Shown piece by piece: positions 22,170 to 33,272 of a DNA stretch of 64,000 nucleotides (its first letter is position 1; every line of letters begins with the position of its first letter). The notes under the pieces are model-generated. The model worked only from the letters and a program-made list of their open reading frames with translations, ran no database searches and was not told where the DNA came from. Made by a program: the position numbers and the translations under genes. Source of the stretch: Eriocheir sinensis (taxonomy: Eukaryota; Arthropoda; Malacostraca; Decapoda; Varunidae); assembly GCF_024679095.1 (NCBI RefSeq), contig NC_066577.1, forward strand, positions 5,657,114 to 5,721,113, given 5' to 3'.

Positions 22170-22535
22170 GGAGACCTCAAGACAGTGTGTGCAATTCACC
22201 TCTTGGTCTGCTGCGGGTCACTCTCGAGACAGCCAGCCAATTGGACTCACACGGCCACACAGCTGAGCTCAGTTCTTCCCGCGCGCCACTTGAACAACAA
22301 TACAGTACCCACGCTGCCACGCTACTCAACAACAACAACAACACCCTCGCTGCTGTGCTACCACGAGGGGAAGGGCAGCCAGAGGAGGAACCACGAGAGG
22401 GAGAGGAGTCAGAGTGATACAGTAGGCAATAAAGGTACAAACCTACCTCTTGTTGGATTTACATTGTTTTTGATTTATGCCACCTCTTCAAGGACACAAT
22501 ACTTGCGTAAATCCAGAGTTATCTGTATAAAAAAG
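22170..22535 (-). mobile_element. inverted-repeat element D, partial inverted copy
   Basis: It matches the interior and one end of the elements at 16000-16616 and 62702-63316, in the opposite orientation. It includes the GTTGTT-type run and the AGAGTTATCTGT end. Confidence 0.8.
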
Positions 22536-22849
22536 TTAGCGGCCATTTAGCTTCCACTAATTTCTTTACCAGTTAAGCGGTTTAGCATAGGCAAAGCAAC
22601 CTTTTCGTTAAGCGGCGCCCACCACTGCACCAGGGTCATAAAGCTACCCCTGGAAATGCCCCAAACTCCTATGAAAGCAAACATAGGGGGCGTGACTACT
22701 CCCTGATACCCGAGGAAGGTTTGAAGAGGGTGTGTGGGAGTCGATCTTCATCACCACCACCATCAGACACCTCTCCTCTCTCTCTCTTTCTCAGTCTTCA
22801 GGTGCCAGGAACAGTCTGAAATATACAAGATAGATTTAGTCATATAAGT
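22536..22849. other. hAT-like end sequence and diverged repeat, no gene
   Basis: 22536-22625 matches 26105-26210 and, inverted, 42660-42778 (GCGGTGCCCACCACTGC; mirror CAGTGGTGGGCACCGC). 22630-22680 is a diverged piece of the 27.97-kb repeat (CTACCCCTGGAAATGCCC). Confidence 0.6.
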
Positions 22850-24735
22850 TTAACCTGGTAGCAGCGGAGGTCATGTTTCTTAACCTGTGCGCTTCGGCTA
22901 TGGGGAAGCTGAGAAGTGGCCGAGAAACGTTAACATTACACTGCATTTTGAGACTAAGAAAAGAGCATGGAACGTATATCGGAGTACTTCTCTCATAACC
23001 ATAAAACCGTTAAAAATATTTACTTTTACTCAAACTCCATTCTTTTTGGGTGGTGTTTGTTACAAAATAAACAGTCTCGTGACACATGGCATCTAGCCGA
23101 GAGTCGCTTGTTGTCTACTATAGAGAATTTGACAAGTGATTACTGTGTGGGTAGCTAATTGAGTATGCCATGACCTTACAGCACCACCTGTGACAAATAA
23201 GCCCACCTCAAGATCACCCACCCACCACAATGACCTCAGGCATGCATGGTGGGTTGCGCTATGCCGCCACCGCCTACAATTAGCTCGAATTAGGCGTTTC
23301 GAGCCGAGCCCCAAACGGGGTCCGCTGTTTCAGCAGACCAACTCGCAGGAGCCTAAAAATGGGTCCGCCGATGCTAAGCGAGAAAAATGAGAAAAAATCA
23401 CCCCTCACAAAAAACATTTCATAATATATATCAAAGCATTTATGATCAGTTTATGCATCATCTATTTTGGGGGGTTTATATCATGGCACAGATTTGGCCC
23501 GTCGCTGCTACACGGTAAAGCCACGAATTTGGCCTGTCGCTGCTACGCGGTAAAGCCACAAATTTGGCCCATCGGTGTTACACGGTAAAGCCACAAGTTT
23601 GGCCCATCGCTGCTACACGGTAAAGCCACAAATTTGGCCCGTCGCTGCTACACGGTAAAGCCACAAATTTGGCCCGTCGCTGCTACACAGTAAAGCCACA
23701 AATTTGGCCCGTCGCTGCTACATGGTAAAGCCACAAATTTGGCCCGTTGCTGCTACACAGTAAAGCCACAAATTTGGCCCGTCGCTGCTACACAGTAAAG
23801 CCACAAATTTGGCCCGTCGCTGCTACACGGTAAAGCCACAAATTTGGCCCGTCGCTGCTACACGGTAAAGCCACAAATTTGGCCCGTCGCTGCTACGGTA
23901 AAGCCACAAATTTGGCTCGTCGCTGCTACACGGTAAAGCCACAAATTTGGCCCGTCGCTGCTACGGTAAAGCCACAAATTTGGCCCGTCGCTGCTACCGG
24001 TAAAGCCACAAATTTGGCCTGTCACTGCTACAGTAAAGCCACAAATTTGGCCCGTCACTGCTACACGGTAAAGCCACAAATTTGGCCAGTCGCTGCTACA
24101 CGGTAAAGCCACAAATTTGGCCTGTCACTGCTACACGGTAAAGCCACAAATTTGGCCTGTCACTGCTACACAGTAAAGCCACAAATTTGGCCCGTCGCTG
24201 CTGCACGGGAAAGCCACAAATTGGGCCCGTCGATGCTACGGTAAAGCCACAAATTTGGCCCGTCACTGCTACACGGTAAAGCCACAAATTTGGCCCGTCG
24301 CTGCTACACGGTAAAGCCACAAATTTGGCCCGTCGCTGCTACACGGTAAAGCCACAAATTTGGCCCGTCGCTGCTGCACGGTAAAGCCACAAATTTGGCC
24401 CATCGCTGCTGCACGGTAAAGCCACAAATTTGGCCCGTCGCTGCTACACGGTAAAGCCACAAATTTGGCCCGTCACTGCTACACGGTAAAGCCACAAATT
24501 TGGCCCGTCGCTGCTACACGGTAAAGCCACAAATTTGGCCCGTCGCTGCTGCACGGTAAAGCAACAAATTTGGCCATCGCTGCTGCTGCGGTAAAGCCAC
24601 AAATTTGGCCCGTCGCTGCTACACGGTAAAGCCACAAATTTGGCCCGTCACTGCTACACGGTAAAGCCACAAATTTGGCCCGTCGCTGCTACACGGTAAA
24701 GCCACAAATTTGGCCCGTCGCTGCTACCGGGCTAA
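22850..24735 (-). mobile_element. TTAA-type VNTR element, long copy
   Basis: It starts TTAACCTGGTAGCAGCGG and ends CTGCTACCGGGCTAA. The interior has about 450 bases not seen in the other copies (22885-23350), the conserved GCGAGAAAAATGAGAAAAAA block, and then the 35-bp array at 23500-24730. Confidence 0.75.
23500..24730. repeat. 35-bp satellite, about 35 copies
   Basis: The unit is GGTAAAGCCACAAATTTGGC followed by CCGTCGCTGCTACAC, 35 bp, with some 31-34 bp variants. The unit carries the element's own TIR word GTAGCAGCG (inverted). Cys/Trp/Leu-rich minus frames across it are artefacts of the repeat. Confidence 0.95.
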
Positions 24736-24900
24736 TGGACAGACGGCAAGCCTTTACAACTTGGAAGTCACATGTCAAGCGGAAACACCCAGCGCATGTC
24801 ACCCAGTTTCATCATCATCTCATTTTGACATGCTGTACCTTTCTGGACAGCCCTATGTCTAAGCTTTCTTTTTTTCTTTTTTTTTTTCTTTTTTTTTTTT
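24736..24900. other. no gene; T-rich end
   Basis: Short unique sequence ending in a T-rich stretch, which is the inverted A-tail of the SINE that follows. Confidence 0.5.
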
Positions 24901-25232
24901 TACGTCTACACCTATAACCCCGGTAGGCTTGCTTGAGGGGCCTGTATGGTGTTTGGCCCCAGCCCGTCATGGCGCAGGCAAGTGTTTATAGTGGCGCCAT
25001 CTTCTCTTGGCTCATGCTGCCCCCCGGAACTCCTCCTTGATTCACTTGGACGGTTTCCTCTAGAGTCCGGGTTGATGGGTGGTCTTCAGGACAGCATGTG
25101 GGTAGTTTTAAGCCACTCGGCGGTGACTGAAAAATCCCAGGTGGTAGCGTGGGGATTCGAACCCGCGTCGTCCATCACGCGGTGAATGTGGGCCCAGCAC
25201 GCTACCACTCAGCCACCGCCTACCCATATTGC
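24900..25232 (-). mobile_element. SINE family 1, full-length copy
   Basis: On the minus strand it starts AGGCGGTGGCTGAGTGGTAG (A box) and continues with a GGGTTCGAATCCCC B box, the conserved GATGGCGCCACTATAAACAC, and an ACGTAAAAAA tail. The target for RNA polymerase III is recognisable. It lacks the internal 35-bp GGGCCGACCATCAGG units seen elsewhere. Confidence 0.9.
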
Positions 25233-25239
25233 CACCACT

Positions 25240-26030
25240 ACACCATACACCAGGTATTCGTTATATGTGAGGGTTACGTTTTGCAAAAATCTGGCATAAT
25301 GCAAATTCACATATATCGAACCTGTCATCCCATTAATTATAGGGGGCTATGTTCCACGACCCGTTTTCCAACCCTCTAACTGTTTATTCCGGCACCGTTT
25401 CACAATAATAAAACACTAAAGCAACAATAAAGCACATTAGTACTAATAAACTGTAAAATAGAGCTGCTGGTTGCTTCCGGGGAGACACACCCAAAGTCTA
25501 GGATTTAAGCTGATAGTTAGCTACCTGAGGATTAACTTTAGGATCAGAGGGAGGAAAAGGTTAAGTATAGGCGAGGAAAGTGTGGGAAAACATTTGCACC
25601 CACCGCCCTCTAGTGTGAGTCGGCCCCCATACCTCACCAACCAGTCACACCAGCGCCAATACTCCCATAATATTGGATTTTTCTCGCATAAAACAAATAC
25701 TTGGCACAATTAGGTTAGTCACATATGAGTGAATGTGCATATTTCGAACTCACATATATCGAATACCCACGAATACCCACACACCAGCACTGATACTTGC
25801 ATAATAGCGGATTTTTCTCGCATAAAACGAATACTTGGCACATTTAGGTCAGTCACATATGAATGAATTTGCATATTTCGAACTCACATATATCGAATAC
25901 CCACGAATACCCACACACCAGCACCGATACTCACATAACAGCAATTTTTTCCTCGCATAAAATGAATACTTGGCACATTTAGGTTAGTCGCATATAAGCG
26001 AATTCGCATGTATCGAATACCCAGTGTAGC
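25240..26030. repeat. about 134-bp tandem repeat within an inverted-repeat element
   Basis: Three diverged copies of a unit with TTTTTCTCGCATAAAACGAA and CACATATATCGAATACCCAC (about 25670, 25805, 25945). The outer ends (GGTATTCGTTATATGTGAGG at 25252 and CATGTATCGAATACCC near 26005) look inverted, which suggests an element with an amplified interior. Confidence 0.65.
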
Positions 26031-26224
26031 TACCTTGAAATTTCAGGTTACTAGGTCTGTTTTTTCAGGGTTTTAGAGCCAAGATACTAAACTGAAGCTA
26101 AATCCAAAAAAAGTTAGCAGTTAGAATTAGCTTCCACTAATTTCTTTATCAGTTTAGTGGTTTTGCATAAGTGAAGCAAACTTTTTGGTTAGCGGTGCCC
26201 ACCACTGCCAATACCACAAGGGAA

Positions 26225-27145
26225 AAGTCTGGAAAGTTTCGTTTAGTCGGCGCAACATCTGTGGTCATATGCCGGAGAGAGACAGAAGGGGAAGGAATTA
26301 TAGGAGAAGGGAACAGACCCCAGGAGACAGGAAAAAGTTGAAAAGTTTCGTTTAGTCAGCGCAACATCTGTGGTCATATGCTGGAGAGAGACAGAAGGGG
26401 AAGGAATTATAGAAGGGAACAGACCCCAGGAGACAGGAAAAAGTTGAAAAGTTTTGTTTAGTGGGCGCAACATCTGTGGTCATATGCTAGAGAGAGACAG
26501 AAGGGGAAGGAATTATAGGAGAAGGGAACAGACCCCAGGAGACAGGAAAAAGTTGAAAAGTTTTGTTTAGTGGGCGCAACATCTGTGGTCATATGCCGGA
26601 GAGAGACAGAAGGGGAAGGAATTATAGGAGAAGGGAACAGACCCCAGTAGACAGGAAAAAGTTGAAAAGTTTCGTTTAGTCGGCGCAACATCTGTGGTCA
26701 TATGCTGGAGAGAGACAGGAGGGGAAGGAATTATAGAAGGGAACAAACCCCAGGAGACAGGAAAAAGTTGAAAAGTTTTGTTTAGTGGGCGCAACATCTG
26801 TGGTCATATGCTGGAGAGAGACAGAAGGGGAAGGAATTATAGGAGAAGGGAACAGACCCCAGGAGACAGGAAAAAGTTGAAAAGTTTCGTTTAGTGGGCG
26901 CAACATCTGTGGTCATATGCTGGAGAGAGACAGAAGGGGAAGGAATTATAGGAGAAGGGAACAGACCCCAGGAGACAGGAAAAAGTTGAAAAGTTTCGTT
27001 TAGTCGGCGCAACATCTGTGGTCATATGCTGGAGAGAGACAGGAGGGGAAGGAATTATAGAAGGGAACAAACCCCAGGAGACGGGACACAACCCCCAATT
27101 AATACCCGGTACTCATTCACTGCTGGGTGGACAGGGGCGTAGGGT
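26225..27145 (-). mobile_element. SINE family 2 body and eight 109-bp tail repeats
   Basis: About eight copies of the 109-bp tail unit (GCGCAACATCTGTGGTCATA at 26250, 26359, 26465, 26574 and on; some 106 bp), then the SINE body at about 27075-27145. The tRNA head is missing. Next to the array, 26105-26210 is the CAGTGGTGGGCACC sequence, as at 42.65 kb. Confidence 0.9.
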
Positions 27146-27490
27146 ATACCACATGGGAAACACTCCACAATCCACCACACGCCCCCTTTATATATCAAGC
27201 AAAGGGGGAGTAAATAGTTCATCTCCACCGCCTTAAAACACCACAGACGCCTTTGTATTATCATTAAGGCAAAAACTCAACCCTTCCCATGACAAGACCA
27301 GCAGGCAACCCTCACCCTTGGACACGCCCCCTTTATATATCAAGCAAAGGGGGAGTAAATAGTTCATCTCTGTCACCTTAAAACACCACAGACGCCTTTG
27401 TATTATCCTTAAGGCAAAAATTCAACCCTTCTCCATTACACCAAGACCAGCGGGCAACCTCCATCCCCTCTGGACACGCCCCCTTTATTT
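27146..27490. repeat. about 145-bp tandem repeat, with a LINE scrap
   Basis: 27148-27175 repeats the ACCACATGGGAAACACTCCA word of the LINE fragment at 21.2 kb. Then come two to three copies of a unit with CACGCCCCCTTTATATATCA and CACCACAGACGCCTTTGTAT. Confidence 0.75.
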
Positions 27491-27899
27491 ATCGGCCATT
27501 ACGCCTGTTTGCCGGCCATATCTACCTGTCCCTTGGCGTCAGGTGAAGCACGAGTCCTTTATCCTCCTCCAGACACCACAAAATGTCCTCCGTGGCCTTC
27601 CTGTATGGCGGGGAAGCACAAAATGAGGATTGATGAACTGACAGCGCGGCCACAGGTGGGCAGTTACCGGTACCAGTACTGATATTAACGGTACCAGCTA
27701 TAAGGTATACGGTACCGGTACCAGACTGTTCGGTACCGATACTGATACCGTTCATGATATCCCTCGATCATTTTCTTCCTCTCACGAGTGACAGGATGAG
27801 ACCGAGTGCCTGAGTGGATATCTCGGTCAAGGCAAGTATAGAGAGGTATATATATGACGATACCTTCTCAATACTTGCCTTGATCTCGGTGATATGGAT
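27491..27899. other. no gene; GGTACC-rich stretch
   Basis: 27655-27750 is dense in GGTACC, GATACCG and related palindromes, like the ends of hAT elements. A short duplicated word, CTTGCCTTGA..CGGT, flanks it. No gene is visible. Confidence 0.5.

Positions 27900-27971
<72 letters not shown>
27900..27971. repeat. (CT)n microsatellite
   Basis: About 36 CT dinucleotides abutting the tandem repeat that follows. Confidence 0.97.
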
Positions 27972-27974
<3 letters not shown>

Positions 27975-28670
27975 GGAGTTTAGGGCATTTCCAGGGGCAC
28001 TACTTTTATGACCCTGGTGGTAGTCTGAGCCTTCTTCTGTACCGTGAACCTAAAAGAACGCTCATTAGAACACGTAATTTACTAGTCTTTCGTGGGAGTT
28101 CAGGGCATTTCCAGGGGCACTTTTATGACCCTGGTGGTAGTCTGAGCCTTCTTCTGTACCGTGAACCTAAAAGAACGCTCATTAGAACACGTAATTTACT
28201 AGTCTTTCGTGGGAGTTCAGGGCATTTCCAGGGGTACTTTTATGACCCTGGTGGTAGTCTGAGCCTTCTTCTGTACCGTGAACCTAAAAGAACGCTCATT
28301 AGAACACGTAATTTACTAGTCTTTCGTGGGAGTTTAGGGCATTTCCAGGGGCACTACTTTTATGACCCTGGTGGTAGTCTGAGCCTTCTTCTGTACCGTG
28401 AACCTAAAAGAACGCTCATTAGAACACGTAATTTACTAGTCTTTCGTGGGAGTTTAGGGCATTTCCAGGGGTACTACTTTTATGACCCTGGTGGTAGTCT
28501 GAGCCTTCTTCTGTACCGTGAACCTAAAAGAACGCTCATTAGAACACGTAATTTACTAGTCTTTCGTGGGAGTTTAGGGCATTTCCAGGGGTACTACTTT
28601 TATGACCCTGGTGGTAGTCTGAGCCTTCTTCTGTACCGTGAACCTAAAAGAACACTCATTAGAATTCGAT
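27972..28670. repeat. 117/120-bp tandem repeat, six copies
   Basis: Six near-identical copies (AGTCTTTCGTGGGAGTTTAG starts at 28084, 28201, 28318, 28438, 28558; first copy partial). Lengths alternate between 117 and 120 bp through an ACT insertion. Diverged single copies lie at 28960 (inverted) and 29680. Confidence 0.93.
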
Positions 28671-28742
28671 TAACCTCCTTTTTGGCCTTTGGAAATAGTT
28701 GGTGTGAAGGTTGGGAGCATTTGACAATACCAACTAAAGCCC

Positions 28743-29654
28743 CGTTCACACTGTGCCGATTCTGGGCCACGACAACCCAGCGACTTTTCCATTTGACAAG
28801 TTGGTTCCCACGCTCCAAGAAGGGGGGGAGGTTTTATTGGGGTCTTGGGGGGTATTTTCAACGCTCCCGCCTCTCACATCAGCTATTTCCAAAGACCAAA
28901 AGGATATTAATAGCGTTGTGATTAGTGTTATTTCCACGTTCATGTTACAGAAGCTTTGTCACACTACCACCAGGGTCAAAGAACTACCCCTGGAAATGCC
29001 CAAACTACCCGTGAAAGCGTTGTCAAAGTCGTGTTCTTGGGCCTTGAAAGGTTTAATAATATGGCCCTTGGTGTCTTGCCGACTGTCTGGGACATTCGGC
29101 CAACTAGTTGCCAGCATGTCTTAGGGGAGGCGGTGGCTGAATCGACAGAGTAACACCACCGCGTTCAGGAGGACGCGAGTTCAATCCCCGCCCGGTGCCA
29201 CCAAGCTGGGATTTTTCAGCCGCCGCCGAGTGGCTTAAAACTACCCACATGCTGTCCAGAAGACCACCTATCAACCCGGACTCTAGATTCTAGGATTAAA
29301 GATGAGCTCCGGGAGGGCAGCATGAGCCAATGCAGGATGGCGCCACTATAAACACTCGCCTGCGCCAGAACGGGCTGGGCCGACCATCAGGACCCACCGG
29401 GAAGAACCCTTGGGCCGACCATCAGGCCCCACCGGGAAAAAGCCTACCGGCGCTATAGGCCGCGACGTAAAAAAAAAAAAAATGTCGTGCTAACCCTCAC
29501 GACTCCAGACTCCCGTCACGACGTCGGCGCAGCATTCGGTAACAGTCTCAAGACCTCTTTCAAGACATGCCCGACCCTTTCACATCAACACCCAAGACCT
29601 CGTGTACCGTAGAGTCGTGGGTAGTCGTGGCCCAGAGTCGGCACAGTGTGAACG
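28743..29654. mobile_element. inverted-repeat element E carrying a SINE
   Basis: The ends are inverted: CGTTCACACTGTGCCGATTC at the left, and its mirror ending GGCACAGTGTGAACG at the right. The match runs for about 35 bp with few mismatches. A complete SINE (29126-29483) sits inside. No transposase. The piece at 28945-29015 is a diverged inverted copy of the 27.97-kb repeat. Confidence 0.75.
29126..29483 (+). mobile_element. SINE family 1, full-length copy
   Basis: It has a tRNA-related head with an A box (GGCGGTGGCTGAATCGACAG) and a B box (GCGAGTTCAATCCCC), a conserved core (GATGGCGCCACTATAAACAC), two copies of the 35-bp GGGCCGACCATCAGG unit (29377-29445), and a GACGTAAAAAAA tail. No coding capacity. 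Confidence 0.92.
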
Positions 29655-30505
29655 TCGCTCAAGTACACATATTTGACAAGGCTTTCGTAGGAGTTTTGGC
29701 CATTTTCATGAGTAGTTTTATGACCCTGGTGGTAGTGTGACCCTTCTTCTGTACCATGAACCTAAGAAACACTCATTAGAACTCAATTGATCCTCGCTTT
29801 GACCTTTAGAAATACTAATGTCAGAAGCGAATATGTCTTCTGATACCGACCTTTTCAGCGGTAATGGTACCGTACTTAGGGTTCCGATACTTAACGGAAC
29901 CGCAGTACCGATCGAGTAGTACCGGAAAATCTTGGTACTGGTTACTAGTGGTTAGTACCGATACTACTTCCACTCTAACCCCCATGATCACCCAGCCCAC
30001 TCCCACCTCCACCCTCATGGTCATTCACCCCACTCCCATCCACACCATCCCCACTCCACTACCACCATGATCACCCATCCCACTCCCACCCCCATGGTCA
30101 CCCAGCCCACTCCCATCCACACCATCTCCACTCCACTACCACTATGATCACCCATCCCACTCCCACCCCCATGGTCACCCAGCCAACTCCGGCCACATTT
30201 TACAAGGACATTTTAATGGACTTCATCAATTGTTTCATCATTATTTTATTTCAAGAGATATCAAGTAGTTTCCGAGGGGAACACATATGGTCTGGTGGAT
30301 GTAGACACAGCTTGTATTGCAGCCAAGTACAGAGTCACCCAGAACACTGCACGGCTGCCCTGTCGCCCGGCTCCTTGGCATAGTGTGACCTGATGACCAG
30401 TTCCATTACGTAAGACACTGCCGACCACCGCTTCCACCACTGTTACCAACACCATCACCACTACCACTTGACACTTCCACCTAGAGCAGAACTGCAGCAC
30501 AACAC
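29655..30505. other. no gene; GTACCG-rich and CCCACTCCCA repeats
   Basis: 29680-29800 is a diverged single copy of the 117-bp repeat. 29840-29965 is rich in GGTACC/GTACCG palindromes. 29980-30185 is a C-rich minisatellite with CCACCCCCATGGTCACCCAG. 30190-30505 is unique sequence, perhaps 3' flank of the zinc-finger gene. Confidence 0.6.
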
Positions 30506-30511
30506 AACACC

Positions 30512-31366
30512 TCAGGGGAAGTGGGTTTTCATGTGTTTGTAAATATCACCCCTTGTTTTAAAATGTTTCCCACAGACATCACACTTGAACTCTCTCAGGC
30601 CAGAGTGTCTGATGATGTGGTCGTTCAAACTAGTTGTATAAGAAAATCTTTTGCCACACACAAGGCATTCATGAGGTCTTTCCCCAGTGTGTGTAAGGGT
30701 GTGTGTGTTGAGGTCACTCTTCTGACGGAACTTTTTACCACACTCTTGGCATTCATGAGGTCTTTCCCCAGTGTGTGTAAGGGTGTGTGTTTTGAGGTCA
30801 CTCTTCTGACGGAACTTTTTGCTACACTCTTGGCATTCATGAGGTCTCTCACCAGTATGTGTAAGGGTGTGTCTGATGAGGAGGCTCATCTGTCGGAACT
30901 TTTTGCCACACTCTTGGCATTCATGAGGTCTCTCACCAGTGTGTGTAAGGGTGTGTCTGATGAAGGAACTCATCTGATGGAATTTTTTGCCACACTCTTG
31001 GCACCCAATAGGTATTTCACTAGTGTGTGTAAGGGTGTGTTGGTTGAGGTGACTTTTCTGGATGAACTTTTTGCCACACTCAGGGCATTCATGAGGTCTT
31101 ATACCAGTGTGTGTATGGGTGTGAACATTGAGGCCCTTTAATGTATTGAAGCTTTTGCCACACTCTTGGCATTCATGAGGTTGTTCATCATTGTGTATAT
31201 GGATGTGTACGTTGAGGCCCTTTATTGTACTGAAGCTTTTGCCACACTTTTGGCATTCATGAGTTTTTTCAGCAGAGTGTGTGGGTGTAATTGCAGAAGC
31301 CACCCTTCCCAGGGAGTCTTTGGCCACACTCTGGCCACTCATGGTTTCCTTCAGCAGTGAGTGCAA
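30512..31366 (-). CDS. C2H2 zinc-finger protein, nine fingers
   Basis: A 284-residue frame with nine consecutive C2H2 fingers of the CX2CX12HX3H type. Eight of the nine open with CGK or CSK, and most are joined by HTGERPHEC-type linkers. Fingers 5 to 7 are nearly identical to one another, and fingers 1 and 2 are also a close pair. Such proteins bind DNA in the nucleus; the target cannot be told. The frame begins at an ATG at 31364-31366, but coding likeness continues upstream in other frames (next entry). The true N-terminus is therefore unknown, and the copy may be a decayed gene. No KRAB, BTB or ZAD domain is visible in the window. Confidence 0.85.
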   Translation of the reverse strand: MHSLLKETMSGQSVAKDSLGRVASAITPTHSAEKTHECQKCGKSFSTIKGLNVHIHIHNDEQPHECQECGKSFNTLKGLNVHTHTHTGIRPHECPECGKKFIQKSHLNQHTLTHTSEIPIGCQECGKKFHQMSSFIRHTLTHTGERPHECQECGKKFRQMSLLIRHTLTHTGERPHECQECSKKFRQKSDLKTHTLTHTGERPHECQECGKKFRQKSDLNTHTLTHTGERPHECLVCGKRFSYTTSLNDHIIRHSGLREFKCDVCGKHFKTRGDIYKHMKTHFP

Positions 31367-31647
31367 GGCTGTGTCTGGTGAACTTGCTCTCAGTCTCCAA
31401 TCTTCTCACACTCAAACGTTCCCTTTCCTTTATGGCTGGAGATGCCAGCAGCAAGGTGGTGGTGGTTCTCCTGATCACCCCTGATCCTCACACCAGTGGC
31501 AGTCTGCTCCTGCTGATCCCGGCCACCCAGGCTAATGCCCGGCCCTGCAGCCTCCACTGCAACACTGCTCCTGTTGTGAGGAGTCAGCAGGTCTTGCAGG
31601 AACCTCAGGAAAGCTGCAGCGGGCGGCAAGGTTCCCTGACACCACAC
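31260..31647 (-). pseudogene. frameshifted N-terminal part of the zinc-finger gene
   Basis: Upstream of finger 1, finger-like sequence is split over three frames. One frame ends KGKGTFECEKIGD at a stop at 31390. A second reads SKFTRHSLALTAEGNHEWPE. The third rejoins at SAEKTHECQKC. Two net frameshifts, near 31385 and 31290, and a Cys-to-Trp change (HEWPEC) mark erosion, or sequencing errors. The 31400-31647 part encodes FLRFLQDLLTPHN and VAVEAAGPG, an N-terminal region not assigned to a domain. Confidence 0.7.
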
Positions 31648-31890
31648 TCAGGGACCAAGCCAGCAGGCCAGGCGCGGGATGCACCAAGAAGTCCTCAAGT
31701 GGCAGTCAGATGTCTGTGGACAACAGTGACAAAAAAACGTCAGTCACGGTCAATCTTGAATCTGAAATTATTAATGCCATTACAGGCTGTTTTTTTTTTT
31801 GCTAATTTATAAATTGTTGATTATAATTAAAAAGCATCCCTGGTGTTATGCCAAGAACAGCAGTAGGCTTTAAAATCCATATTAATTACA
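31648..31890. other. unique sequence upstream of the zinc-finger gene
   Basis: No promoter motif that I can define. A T-run lies at about 31790-31800. Confidence 0.4.
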
Positions 31891-32205
31891 TGAACGCCTA
31901 CAGCGCCGGTAGGCTTTCTTGAGGGGCCTGGATGGTAGTCGGCCCCAGCCCGTTATGGCGCAGGCAAGTGTTTATAGTGGCGCCATCTTCTCTTGGCTCA
32001 TGCTGTCCCCCGGAACTCCTTGATTCACTTGGATGGTTTCCTCTAGAGTCTGGGTTGATGGGTGGTCTTCAGGACAGCATGTGGGTAGTTTTAAGCCACT
32101 CGGCGGTGACTGAAAAATCCCAGGTGGTAGCGTGGGGATTCGAACCCGCATCGTCCATCACGCAGTGAATGAGGGCCCAGCACACTACCACTCAGCCACC
32201 GCCTG
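31891..32205 (-). mobile_element. SINE family 1 copy
   Basis: The minus strand starts AGGCGGTGGCTGAGTGGTAG and holds GGGTTCGAATCC-type B-box sequence with minor changes and the GGCGCCACTATAAACACTTG core. The A tail is lost. It resembles the copy at 24900-25232 closely. Confidence 0.9.
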
Positions 32206-32499
32206 TGATGGCATTAATCATTTCAAACCTAAAATTGACAGTAATTGATGGCATTCATCAGTGTTGCTCTCATATAACTGAGAGTGACACCCATTCCCTA
32301 TGTCTGCCTATCATACTGTTGTGCTGGAAGCTTCCCCCGGGGTCTATGGGCCTCTGGAAGACTCTGGGAGGAGCGAGCAGGGGGGCGGGGAGCGACGCCC
32401 CGCCTGCACCCCACGGGGCCAGCGGCCAGGCTCCAGGTGGGAAGTGTTGCCAACTCACACATATTTTTGCTACATGTTCTTGTATAATCGAATATATAC
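32206..32499. other. no recognisable gene
   Basis: GC-rich patch at 32330-32450 with no domain or RNA I recognise. Confidence 0.4.
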
Positions 32500-32723
32500 T
32501 GTAACGTCCTAGACTGTACTGTTCGGTATATATATATAGGAGAAGAGGGCGAGAGGAGTCAGTCCCAGTTTTAGTAAGCTAGTGGCCAGTGAAGAGTCAG
32601 GAGTGAATTGTACTTCTAAGAAAGAATATTAAACTACAGAAGCTGTGCAAGGTGTTTACATATCTCCCTCCCACGGAGTCTTGTGACGGCGACACAGAAC
32701 CCAAGTATACGTCCGGCATAACA
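32500..32723 (+). mobile_element. solo LTR
   Basis: A 224-bp block starts TGTAACG and ends CATAACA (TG...CA), and is flanked by a 4-bp duplication ATAC (32496-32499 and 32724-32727). Inside are a TATATATA box at about 32529, a TCAGTC initiator at 32559-32564 with its A about 31 bases downstream, and an ATTAAA poly(A) signal at 32628. No second LTR or internal region is seen. The 4-bp duplication would fit a Ty3/gypsy-type element. Confidence 0.7.
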
Positions 32724-32797
32724 ATACATTATCCACAAAGTGCAGCAGCAGGTTGCCAGACCACAAAAATGCACACCCCAGACTTGGCTGCCACAAC

Positions 32798-33272
32798 CTA
32801 AGTCTATATACACCAAGTCAAGTCATACACAGGTATGTGGGAGGAGACACGGCCGAGGCGTGGTTTATGCGTGACACTGCTTGGAGCCAAACTAGAGAAT
32901 ATAGAGACAGGGATTTAGAGAAAACGAGGAAAGGCGGACTAATTTAAATCAATCACTTCATGATGCCCTCCCTCACACCCCACACCGCTGTTTGTAGTCA
33001 TTGGAATTAGTCACGCAATAACACAATAAAAAGACATATTTTTTCGTCAGTGGCTTGCCTGAACACGCTGTGATAGAAGGCGAGAATGCACATCCAGAGT
33101 GCACACACAGCCCCAACTTCAGTCACCCCTGAACTGGCGGGTATTATTATTTTTTTTTTGGCTCCAAGTGACGTCATCCCGCTGCTCCGCCCCAAAACCG
33201 CCTCCTGCACGTACCGGTCGCAGTTTTGAAGCAGAGGGACTTGACTTGGTATATACATATATATAGACTTAG
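32798..33272 (-). mobile_element. inverted-repeat element A, copy 2
   Basis: A 475-bp inverted copy of 3244-3703. The ends CTAAGTCTATATA and TATATAGACTTAG are perfect inverted repeats, and an 8-bp duplication GCCACAAC flanks it (32790-32797 and 33273-33280). Confidence 0.88.

Noticed and set aside
23858..24670. Repeated Cys/Trp-rich small proteins on the minus strand
   Set aside because: Frames of the 35-bp VNTR satellite; they restart wherever a unit happens to hold an ATG.
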